Shown here one piece after another: positions 1 to 10,040 of a stretch of DNA of 64,000 nucleotides; position 1 is the first letter of the stretch; every line of letters starts with the position of its first letter. A program made the translations under genes and the position numbers. The notes beneath the pieces were generated by a model, which saw nothing but the letters and a program-made list of their open reading frames with translations, had not been told where the DNA came from and did not search any database. Source of the stretch: Persicaria tinctoria (taxonomy: Eukaryota > Streptophyta > Magnoliopsida > Caryophyllales > Polygonaceae); assembly GCA_037127255.1 (NCBI GenBank), contig JBANSL010000007.1:64093038-64157037 (forward strand). The letters run 5' to 3'.

Positions 1-215
1 GAGCCGAGCTTGACATGTTCAAGCTTGGCTCGTTCGGACAACGAGCCGAGCCGAGCTCGAGCCCAAAATTTATTCGAGCTTTTTTTGGCGCTCAAGCTCG
101 GCTCGCGCGCCCTGGGGTGAACTCGAGCCCTGCTTGTTTAGGCTCGAACAAGCCGAACGAACGAGCCTGAGCTCGTTTGAGCTCGTCATCTGGGCTCGTT
201 CGGCTCGATCGACCT
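1..215. repeat. GAGCTCG-rich hAT-like subterminal DNA, left part
   Basis: Dense, overlapping GAGCTCG, GAGCCGAGC and GCTCGGCTCG words occur on both strands. This composition is common in subterminal regions of plant hAT-like elements. Similar DNA lies at 18165-18300, beyond the LTR element that starts at 496, so the two blocks could be opposite ends of one DNA transposon split by that insertion. The terminal inverted repeat would lie before base 1 and cannot be checked. Confidence 0.4.
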
Positions 216-490
216 CGGTTCCTAATTGAAATCCCAAATGCAAATTGACATAAGCAGCGGTAAACCAAGGAAAAAAACCCTTGAACAAAAAATCTTCACT
301 TCAGTACCATACCAATTACAAGTTCTATAACAAAAAATCTTCAATTTCAGTACCATATCAATTACAGTACCACACCAATTACAAGTGCTAATCAACCAAA
401 AATCTTAAATTTCAAACTGTATAAATTTCTAAGCAACCAAAACTCTTCAATTTCAAGTTCTATAAATTAAGCAAGCAAGTTATACACATG
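216..490. other. Spacer, no gene seen
   Basis: AT-rich DNA with loose repeats of a 'CAATTACAAGTTCTATAA'-like phrase near 305-470. The phrase 'TTTCAAGTTCTATAAA' recurs past the LTR element at about 17701. This fits both pieces having been contiguous before the insertion. No coding signal is visible. Confidence 0.5.
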
Positions 491-940
491 GGTGATGTAA
501 AGGCCGGGAAATTTTAGAATATTAAATTATTAAAATAGTGATTTATAATCATTCCGATTTCTAAGATTCAGGAGAATTGAAATTTCCTTCCTCGGGCTAT
601 TGGTTTACTCTACATCATTCGAAACGAATTCCGGTATTATTTAGTTAAAAATTTAAAATATGTTATACTCTGCTTTTATATACCGAAAATTTGAAAATAA
701 TATTCGGACTCCATTATTTCATTCGGATTTGAAAATCTTTTGAGTTGGGTCGGATAAGGTCGAGAGAACGGGTTTCGAGATATTTATTCGGGTATTCAAA
801 TATCCCTTGGACCACTTCCAAACTTCATTTCTTTAATTTTTTCTTTTCCTCTCTCTCGTTCTCAGGCCATTGGAGATGCCCATTTCAGCTCACAACGTCA
901 ATTGTCCTCATCCCTCCATGCTCTCGGTCTCGGTGCACAC

Positions 941-2370
941 TGATGTCCGCATTTTTAGTCTTATTTTACATCATGTTTTCATTCCATTCAAATCCTTTTA
1001 TTAGCTTTTATGTTGGGAAAGTAAGGAAAATGTGTAGTTATGCTTAATATTGCAAGATATGGAGTCTACACAAGCTTTGGTGTGATTTTGTAGGTTTGGG
1101 AGCTGATTTGGAAGAGTTTTGACGCACTTTAGAGCTTAATGAAAAATTATGAAGGCAATGGAGAAGCCAAGCAAAAGGGAAAAGAGGTGCAGCTGGAGGA
1201 AAGCCTTATTGTCGCCATCCAACACTTCCATTCAAGATCTGGAGCCTTCATGAGATTTGTAGTCCTTGAAAAGAGCTTTCCAACGCATATTCATATGCGT
1301 CAATCGGATAAACGAGGACTCGGGAAAGTGCGATTGAAGACAGAGTCGAAAAGCTGGAGAAAAACAGAAGTTACTGCTTTCGAACAGATACCTCGGCGCC
1401 GACACCTGAGACCTCGGCGCCGATACCCTGCGCACCAACAAAAGATTCTGCGGGCTGTTTTATTCACTTAATGGGCTTTTTAATTAGGGTTTTCTTCTAA
1501 AGTTTTTTTAGGATCTTTTAGTTAGATAGACATAGATAGGATATATTATTTTCCTAAAATAAAATCTCTTTCCTTGGAGATTAAGTCTTAAAATTCTATC
1601 TTTAAATAAAGCCTATTAGGGGCTGATTTTTGGGAGAGAGGAAGACGACGTTCAGCACAGGGCTGCGCGCAGCAGCTGTAGGACGGTTTTAGGGTGTTTG
1701 TTGTTGCGATTGGACGCTGAATTTCCAGGTTTTGTTAAGTTTAATTTCAGTTTATGTTTTCTTCTCTTAAATTCAGGTTTTCCATTATTATGTTTGAGTA
1801 GTTCTTTGCTCTTCTAGGGTTGGGGTGATCCCAACAATAGAGATGTGTGTTGAATCGATGGATCTATGATTGTGTGATGTTTTTATTGTCTTCTACCCAT
1901 GTGCTTAACCCTTTGATGAAAGTTTAAGGGAATTCATTGTTGCAATTGAATTGAAGGAGGAGATTGTTAACATTGATAGTAATTAGGGATCTTTGACGAA
2001 AGTAAAAGAGATCTAATTAAGAAAGGTAGAAACAAATAGGTTTTATGTGATCGCCTCTATTATCTATTTGTTGAGTATGCGAAAGCTATCTCTTTAAGAT
2101 AAAAGCATGATTTCTCATATGATTCATTGATTTGCACATGTATTTATTATTGTGGTGATCCTTTACCTTAGAAGTTTTTCCTTTTATTAATTAAAATTCA
2201 GATTTTATGCTCTTATTACCACCCATCTCTCTTCCATCTCTTTTGTTACTCTCTACCCGACAAAGCAACTAAACAAGAAGCGCTGACTCTCTCCTGTGGA
2301 CGATCCTGACTCCCTATACTATAGCGGGGTCTTGACTACAAATTTATTTGGTCGAGAAACCCTCTCATCA
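941..2370 (+). repeat. 5' LTR of the nested element
   Basis: 1430 bp, TG...CA ended, nearly identical to 5987-7416. It contains the doublet CCTCGGCGCCGACACC / CCTCGGCGCCGATACC at 1391-1427. The ORFs in it are not protein genes. Confidence 0.9.
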
Positions 2371-2373
2371 AAT

Positions 2374-2391
2374 TGGCGCCGTTGCCGGGGA
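2374..2391 (+). promoter_or_regulatory. Primer binding site of the nested element
   Basis: TGGCGCCGTTGCCGGGGA starts three bases after the 5' LTR. This is the PBS sequence usually seen in Athila/Tat-type plant elements. Confidence 0.8.
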
Positions 2392-2645
2392 GAGTTCAAT
2401 CACGCCTTGTTGAGTTGTTTTTAGGGTTTGGGAATAGCCCATCCCTTTTCTTTTCTATATATTATTTTCTTTTATTTTCTCTTTTTATTTTAATTAGTTT
2501 TTATTCTTCTTTTATTTTATTTTAGTAGTCTTTATTTTCTTGAACGTCACACCTCCCATCCACTCGCCTCATCGGTGCCGACTTGGTGTCGAGCCTTTGT
2601 TATTTGATTTGTGCGCCTGTTTGAGTTTTCAGGATTTGGTACAAT

Positions 2646-4025
2646 ATGGAGGATGCACAAGAGTATTATGATTATCTAGAAGCAAGGGCCGAAAGGGCTA
2701 GAGCGGATGAAAGACGGAAAGCAAGGATGAAGGAGTATGCGAAATTTTTTGCCGAGGTTGATGAGGATGATGAAGATTATTATGACTTTGATAGTTGGAA
2801 AGCAAAACAATTATCCGAGGATTCAACCAAAGCCCAAGAGTCATATGGATCCTATCAATCAAAGGAGGGGTACTATGCTCAACACGACCCATATGAGCCC
2901 TATCATCCATGGAGTATCTCACAACAAAAGCTTACTCGGGAGGAAGAACTATCAAGGGAGAGAGACAAGCTAAGGAAACAAATACGGATGCTTGAGATAG
3001 AACGAGAAAATGCCAAGCTAAGGGAAGAGATACGCTTTCTCGAGGCGAACCCGCCTTGTCACCTATGTGGAACAAGGTCTCATCTTGGCCTTCCTTGCCC
3101 TAGCTTTTATCAACAATCATATCCTTCCTATGAGCACTGGACATCAATGTGGAACAAAGCTGCAGAAGCCTCGACACCGACACCCTCAGCCTCGGCGTCG
3201 ACCCCACTGGCGGACAAATTGTTCATGCAGAATGCTGAAAATGCTACAGGTGTCTCGGCGTCGACACCCCTGCACAAAGAAAAGTTTCTGCAGAAACTTG
3301 AGAAGGCTACAGATGCCTCGGCGCCGACACCCTGTACCTCGGCGCCGACACCCCCTCTTGAAGAGCGAATTGAAGAGCAACTTGTTGAGGTGGACGAGCC
3401 TATTTTCAGAGCCATTTTTACTCCGATCTCGACGCCACCACTACCCTTGTTTCTAGAAAAGCCATGCGAGAAACCCCAAGAAGAAGAAAAAGAGATAGAA
3501 GTTGTTGTTCGATGCACTACACCGCTACCTTTGCCATTCACGGCGAAAGCAATTCCCGACGATCTCGAACAACCGTCTTTCGCATTCAAGTATGGGGTCC
3601 TCGCAAAGTGGCACGTTGAAGATGAGGCACTAGAAGAAGAAGAAGAGGATGAATCTCTTCCCCCTCCACCATTGTACACCAAACTCAACAATGAAGCACA
3701 TCTATTTGTGTACGATGGTGGGGAAACAAATCAAAGCCATACCATGAAAAGAAAGAGAGGCACAATTGAGGAATACTCGTTTGCTAAGTGCTTTCCAAGA
3801 CGATTGCTAGCTAGAGCCAAGAGAGATGAATGGGTGGAATGTTGGAGTGTCCACTCGGGAAGGTTCAAGCTCATCCATAAGGAAAGGAAGAGATGCATAA
3901 AAAGGTACAAGGAGCAAGAGCCATATTACTTGAAAATCTATCCCGATGTACCACCGAAGGATGTTCCACCACCACCTCCACCAGCTGAACCACCGGATCC
4001 ACCACCTCCTCCGGAATCAGATTGA
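2646..4025 (+). CDS. Gag-like zinc-knuckle protein of the nested LTR element
   Basis: A single 459-residue ORF lies 255 bp after the PBS. Residues 1-60 are acidic and charged. Residues about 95-133 form a strongly charged, leucine-spaced coiled coil. A CCHC zinc knuckle follows (C138, C141, H146, C151; CX2CX4HX4C), as in nucleocapsid domains. Residues about 175-240 are a Ser/Ala/Thr/Pro linker built from SA(S/P)TP units, encoded by repeats of the CCTCGGCGCCGACACC motif that also sits in the LTR. The tail is basic, then proline-rich. A role in packaging element RNA is inferred from the knuckle and position. I see no capsid-like gag domain and no catalytic motif. The ORF is intact. An unrelated captured sequence is a less likely alternative. 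Confidence 0.65.
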   Translation: MEDAQEYYDYLEARAERARADERRKARMKEYAKFFAEVDEDDEDYYDFDSWKAKQLSEDSTKAQESYGSYQSKEGYYAQHDPYEPYHPWSISQQKLTREEELSRERDKLRKQIRMLEIERENAKLREEIRFLEANPPCHLCGTRSHLGLPCPSFYQQSYPSYEHWTSMWNKAAEASTPTPSASASTPLADKLFMQNAENATGVSASTPLHKEKFLQKLEKATDASAPTPCTSAPTPPLEERIEEQLVEVDEPIFRAIFTPISTPPLPLFLEKPCEKPQEEEKEIEVVVRCTTPLPLPFTAKAIPDDLEQPSFAFKYGVLAKWHVEDEALEEEEEDESLPPPPLYTKLNNEAHLFVYDGGETNQSHTMKRKRGTIEEYSFAKCFPRRLLARAKRDEWVECWSVHSGRFKLIHKERKRCIKRYKEQEPYYLKIYPDVPPKDVPPPPPPAEPPDPPPPPESD

Positions 4026-5986
4026 AGAAAAAAGGGAAGTAGTTCGAGCTATAGACTTTAAATATAGCGCTTACGGGAGGCAACCCGCTTTCTTGCTTTC
4101 TTTTCTTGCTTTTTGCTTTTGATTTTTTGTTTGGAATTAGATAGCCCAAGACTTACTGTTTTTGTTGAGAGAACAGGTCCTACAGATCAGCCATGGTGCA
4201 TAGGAAAGAGCAGAAGCATGCCATGAAGAAAGTCGAAGTGCTGAGAAGTATCGACATCGATGCAGTCCCTGTCGGCGCCGACCCCTGTGCAGATTTGCAA
4301 ACTTCTCCGAATTGCTCCATTTTTGCATCATTGCCCATGTGAGTTTCTTTTTTCCCTTTCCATTGTTTTATTTTATTCAGTGGGGACACTGAAATTTTAA
4401 GTATGGGGTGGGGGAGATTCGAAATTCGCATGGCTTAGCTTTGCATATTTTCGTCTTTTGTCTTTACTTGTTTTGCTTATTTGCGTGTTTTGTCTTGTAT
4501 TTAGAGTCTATAAAAAAATGAAAAATATACAAAAAAATAAAAAAAAATTGAAAAATGTCGAAAAAAGAAGAGAAAAAAAAATGCATTGTTAGTTATGTTT
4601 TATACATCTAACTTAGATGTCCTATGATGATGCCTAATAATTGAGCTTGATCATGTAAAACCCTATGATATGTTTGGATGGTTTAGCCTAAGTCTCCTGG
4701 AAAGTTTGATTTTTATGTGGTAATTTGACTTGCGATTATAATTGAGCACATATGATTTTAAGTAGAGGTGATTGAAATCCAAATCTATGTCCTAGTGAGA
4801 TATTTTTGACCTTATAGGGAATGTTCTTCATATTTTTATATTTCCCTCTATTTTTGATGTGTGATTTACTCTCCTTATGTGATTACCTCTTGACATTGAT
4901 GTGGTTATTTATTTCTTAAGACCGATTATGAGATACTAGTTCATTGCTTATTAAAATTAGATGATGGAGGACTTTTATTTTCTTAGCCATATTTTATCCA
5001 TTCATTTATCTACCTTACATATTATCTTTTCTTGAAGCCATTTGAGCCTTGGCCTATTCTTTGTTAGCTCCACAAAATTGATTCCTAGCCGATTATAAGC
5101 TTGACCCTTTATCCGGGAATTAGGATTTAGAGTTGGTTGGAATTTGATTGAGTTGAGTTTGATGGAAAAGAAGCTAAGTTGTTGAGCTTTGTTGAGATGC
5201 TTTGAGTGAAGTTATGTAAGGTTGTGCATTATTCCTCATATTGTTCTTATACTTTAGAGGCTCCGAAAATTTATATATATGTATTATTGCCGAAGGAGAA
5301 GAAAAAAAAAATGAAAATGTCGGTGAAAAAAAAAAGAAATGCAGAAAAAAAAGTGTTTATTAAGAGCCTAGTTTATTATATGTGAGAGTTGGATGAAATT
5401 GTTGGTTTAGAAGTATTTTCATGGCTTGATGATCTTGATTGTTGATGAGCATTGGTTATGTGCTGAATTTGGAGATGAGTTGTTTGGTTGAGTTGAGTTG
5501 GAAGTTTAGGAGTCTTGATTCCCGGATTTTTAGCACCACTTTGCCTAAATAATTCTATACCTTTTATTTCTTACCAAGCCACATTACAACCCGGCTGAAT
5601 GAAGTCTTCTTTGAAGTCTTTCATTGAGCCATAAGTCCTCTTGATGATTTTGATTGCTTCGACATCTCCGGTGGAGGGATTGGTGATATAAATAACAATG
5701 TCTATGTAGCTTTTTGCATTAAGGATTGGGTTGAGAGATGTTATTCAAATCCTAAACACATTGAGAGTGAGCGAAACACATATATCCTTGTGAGGTTGGA
5801 TTTCGATTGCTTTTGCTTAGAGTTGCTTATATATGTGTGATGACGTTTGATTGTTTGATTCTTTTAGACCACTTGCGCTTATGATGTTGCTTTTTGGCGA
5901 AGGCGAAGACTTGAAGGATGTGTTGTAGGTAGTGGTTATTGTTTGGTTATTGCTTGAGGACAAGCAAGTCTAAGTATGGGGTGTTT
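4026..5986 (+). other. Non-coding 3' internal region of the nested element
   Basis: No long ORF and no pol motif. A polypurine-like tract AAGTATGGGGTGGGGGAGA lies at about 4401. A shorter AAGTATGGGGTG lies at about 5973, directly before the 3' LTR, and is the likely plus-strand primer. A further CGGCGCCGACCCC motif lies near 4273. Short A-rich tracts occur near 4510-4580 and 5295-5355. Confidence 0.6.
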
Positions 5987-7416
5987 TGATGTCCGCATTT
6001 TTAGTCTTATTTTACATCATGTTTTCATTCCATTCAAATCCTTTTATTAGCTTTTATGTTGGGAAAGTAAGGAAAATGTGTAGTTATGCTTAATATTGCA
6101 AGATATGGAGTCTACACAAGCTTTGGTGTGATTTTGTAGGTTTGGGAGCTGATTTGGAAGAGTTTTGACGCACTTTAGAGCTTAATGAAAAATTATGAAG
6201 GCAATGGAGAAGCCAAGCAAAAGGGAAAAGAGGTGCAGCTGGAGGAAAGCCTTATTTTCGCCATCCAACACTTCCATTCAAGATCTGGAGCCTTCATGAG
6301 ATTTGTAGTCATTGAAAAGAGCTTTCCAACGCATATTCATATGCGTCAATCGGATAAACGAGGACTCGGGAAAGTGCGATTGAAGATAGAGTCGAAAAGC
6401 TGGAGAAAAACAGAAGTTACTGCATTCGAACAGATACCTCGGGGCCGACACCTGAGACCTCGGCGCCGATACCCTGCGCACCAGCAAAAGATTCTACGGG
6501 CTGTTTTATTCACTTAATGGGCTTTTTAATTAGGGTTTTCTTCTAAAGTTTTTTTAGGATCTTTTAGTTAGATAGACATAGATAGGATATATTATTTTCC
6601 TAAAATAAAATCTTTTTCCTTGGAGATTAAGTCTTAAAATTCTATCTTTAAATAAAGCCTATTAGGGGCTGATTTTGGGGAGAGAGGAAGACGACGTTCA
6701 GCACAGGGCTGCGCGCAGCAGCTGTAGGACGGTTTTAGGGTGTTTGTTGTTGCGATTGGACGTTGAATTTCCGGGTTTTGTTATGTTTAATTTCAGTTTA
6801 TTTTTTCTTCTCTTAAATTCAGGTTTTCCATTATTATGTTTGAGTAGTTCTTTGCTCTTCTAGGGTTGGGGTGATCCCAACAATAGAGATGTGTGTTGAA
6901 TCGATGGATCTATGATTGTGTGATGTTTTTATTGTCTTCTACCCATGTGCTTAACCCTTTGATGAAAGTTTAAGGGAATTCATTGTTGCAATTGAATTGA
7001 AAGAGGAGATTGTTAACATTGATAGTAATTAGGGATCTTTGACGAAAGTAAAAGAGATCTAATTAAGAAAGGTAGAAACAAATAGGTTTTATGTGATCGC
7101 CTCTATTATCTATTTGTTGAGTATGCGAAAGCTATCTCTTTAAGATAAAAGCATGATTTCTCATATGATTCATTGATTTGCACATGTATTTATTGTTGTG
7201 GTGATCCTTTACCTTAGAAGTTTTTCCTTTTATTAATTAAAATTCAGATTTTATGCTCTTATTACCACCCACCTCTCTTCCATCTCTTTTGTTACTCTCT
7301 ACCCGACAAAGCAACTAAACAAGAAGCGCTGACTCTCTCCTGTGGACGATCCTGACTCCCTATACTATAGCGGGGTCTTGACTACAAATTTATTTGGTCG
7401 AGAAACCCTCTCATCA
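5987..7416 (+). repeat. 3' LTR of the nested element
   Basis: 1430 bp, same length as the 5' LTR with few substitutions by eye (for example CGGGGCC for CGGCGCC in the motif doublet at 6437-6473). Followed by the CACAC target duplication. Confidence 0.9.
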
Positions 7417-10028
7417 CACACCACACACACATTACTTGCTTTCTCTTCCCCCCTGCAGACCTATTTGTCCTCTTCTTCCTTTTGTTCAAACATAACCCAT
7501 ATACAGCTCATATTGCTGTCTTCATTTCTCACACCCAGCTCTAACTAAACCCACAAAACCCTCACCTTTGCTCTCTTTCTTTTCCTCTGGAAACACCAAG
7601 TGATCAGGAAATTCCCCAATACACCAACGCCCACTAGAGGAGCACCTCCCACCCTCTTCTATTTCTCTGCAGAAGCAAACCCAAAAATCCCCCTTCCCCT
7701 ATCTCCATTTTCGTTCTCTGCAAACGCTAGGAAACCCCACAAACCATCATCTTCATCGTTTGAACCCAAGCCGCCGAGCCGAACAGACTCCACTGTCGCC
7801 CTCCTCTCACTCGTCGAGCAGCATCAGTAAGCAGCAATCTCTTCTCCCTCCGACAGCTGCCCGCGCCAGTAGCATCCCCGGAGCCTGAGATGAGCCGCCG
7901 CCGAGCCGCGTTCGTCCCCTGGTTTCAGTTCGAAGGTCGTCCTCTTTTATTTACTCATCTCTCGTCCTAGGCCAATCCTGATCGAATCCGAATCCGACGA
8001 AGCCGATTCACGCCTCTGATGAAGATTCCGGCGAAGCTCTCGAACCCTCGGTGAGATCTCTTTCCTCCTTCCTCCTTGCTCTCGTTCAAATCCTTTCGAG
8101 TCGGTTGTGGTCGCGAGAGTGAGTCGTCTAGCGGGGGTTGGGTATCGGATTGAGAGGTCGCCGACAGACCTGGGTTCAGCGTCCTCTTTCTTCCGTTCTT
8201 TCCGGCATTGAACAGAGATCTGTTTGTCTCTTGGGGAAGGCGGGTTCAAGCAAAACCGGGCTCATCTTTTTCTTTTCTTGTGAACCGGCCGGGTTGGGGT
8301 AAATTTTTTGGTTCACTTACTTCAAATATTGGGTGTGGGCTTGAATTGTGGGTTCGGGTCTCCTTTCTTCCGGGTTAAAAGTGTGGGCTGTTGGGCTTTT
8401 GTTTAAAGTTGATTGTTGTTATTTGGTTATTATTATAAATACGTTATACCATATGTATGATTGTATTTTATTTGGTTAGATTTTGACTAGTATTATATTA
8501 TGAGATTTGTGAGATATGTATATATATATATATATATACACACACTTTCTGAAAAAATTTAATACATATTATAAATTGTTTTAAAAATTGCTTGGATTAT
8601 GTTATTATATGTTGTTTTAAAAATGTGACTTTAGAAATTATGAAGTGATTTGTTGGTTGATTTATAAATATGGTTTGTGAAAATAGGATTATTTTGGTGA
8701 TTTAATGTTGGAATTTATTTATAAATGATTTTGAAAATAAAAATGCCGGAATCGTTTTAATAGTATAACTTTGGGAAATTGGTTAAGGGTTTCAATGATT
8801 AATGTTGGAATCTGACCAAGTATGATTTGAGAAATTGTTTTAAAAATGAGTTATGTTAACTTGAGATTTAAGAGTTTGGAAAACTTTGGAAAACGAGTTT
8901 ACTACCGATTGGTTTTGAGGATGTTGAGAACTTGGGTCTCGCGTGTATGAATGTTAGTCCGGTGGCTTATGGAAATGACTTGATGATAGGTGTGTATTGC
9001 TTTTGGATTGCTTTGGACTTGCAATTGGGCCCTTGCTTGCGTTATTTTGTTGTTCTGCATCTTGAGGTAAGTTCCCTAGGGGGCTTACTCAGGTTGGACA
9101 TTCATGCCTGTTGTTGCATTTTATGTTAGGTGTTGCATATGCATCAAAGCATGCCATGTAGTATCATGTTTAGGTTGCACTAATTGATTGAGCATCTGTT
9201 TACTTTATGCATTTGAAACAGAATGGCCATTATCTGTGATAGTCCTAGAGTCTTTGGTAGGGTCATAGGGTAGCCCAGCCTCATCGGGTACCCTGAGTCA
9301 ATCGAGTCATGAACTTCCTTATATTATGATATGCCTGCGGGCTTTATTGTGGAGCGGGTTAGGCATGCGTGCCACCCGATTATGATGGAATGCATTCACG
9401 AGCTGGCCAGTCTCCGCCCTATCGGAAGGGGTGGAGGTAGGAGAGGGATATGCCACTTGGCATTGTCTTGGGCCCTTTACAGTATCTCTGCACATTATTA
9501 TGAACTAGGAGCATGCTAGTGTGTTTGAATTTCGTACTGCATTAGAGCATCTTTATTAGGTATAGCACATACTATCTGGCCTCAGCGAGGACTGCCGGTC
9601 CCGCATGAGTGGCTCAATCTGATTCCTTTCCCCGTTCTTTTTTTAAAGGTATTCTCTGCAGATTTGAGTGCTCGATGTCTAAATGACGGGGTTTCCTTTT
9701 GGCGAATCGAAGAATCTAGCTAATATCCTAATTTAGTAAAATGGTAATTACCCACTAATGATTTGGTTTTGACTGGCTTTGCCGTGACACTTGTATATTT
9801 ACTTTGCTTCCGCTTTACTTCCATTTGAAATGGATTCTGCGACATAGTTGTAGGACAGGTTAAGGGTACCCAACGGCCCTTCGAGGTTTTAGGGTTTGAA
9901 ATCCCTCTTTCTACTAATCTTAAAATGAGTTTGAAACCTCGACCCGTACCTGGATTGCAAGATCCGAACAAGGGGTTTTATCCCTTGAAACGTAACCCGT
10001 AAATCATAATTCTGGGCCGTTACAAAGA

Positions 10029-10040
10029 TGGTATCAGAGC
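10029..10040 (+). promoter_or_regulatory. Primer binding site of LTR copy 1
   Basis: TGGTATCAGAGC begins four bases after the 5' LTR end (GTTACA). It is complementary to the 3' end of plant initiator tRNA-Met. Confidence 0.85.

Larger units (their letters stand above)
941..7416 (+). mobile_element. Non-autonomous Athila-related LTR element with one ORF, nested in the 5' LTR
   Basis: Two 1430-bp LTRs (941-2370 and 5987-7416) begin TGATGTCCGC and end CTCTCATCA. They flank a 3.6-kb internal region. A perfect CACAC target duplication lies at 936-940 and 7417-7421. The PBS is of the type seen in Athila/Tat Gypsy elements. The internal region has a single 459-codon ORF and no pol. After the ORF comes a GGGAGGCAACCC phrase (about 4075-4086) that I associate with Athila-lineage internal DNA. 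The layout matches gag-only non-autonomous elements (TR-GAG type), although the ORF lacks a clear capsid-type gag domain. Confidence 0.85.
496..10024 (+). repeat. 5' LTR of copy 1, split by a nested element
   Basis: Bases 496-940 and 7422-10024 together match the 3' LTR at 15222-17659. The 6.5-kb element at 941-7416 plus one CACAC duplication interrupts it. The uninterrupted site is visible in the 3' LTR near 15660 (GCACACCACACAC). Without the insert this LTR is about 3.05 kb, versus 2.44 kb for the 3' LTR. The difference is a segment at about 7585-8190 that is missing from the 3' copy. Confidence 0.85.

Noticed and set aside
1139..1471. 110-codon ORF in both LTRs of the nested element (also 6185-6517)
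   Set aside because: It lies entirely in LTR DNA and shows no domain; it repeats only because the LTRs do.
3128..3691. 187-codon minus ORF inside the nested element ORF
   Set aside because: Shadow frame of the 459-codon gag-like ORF, Ser-rich from the repeated GGCGCC motif.
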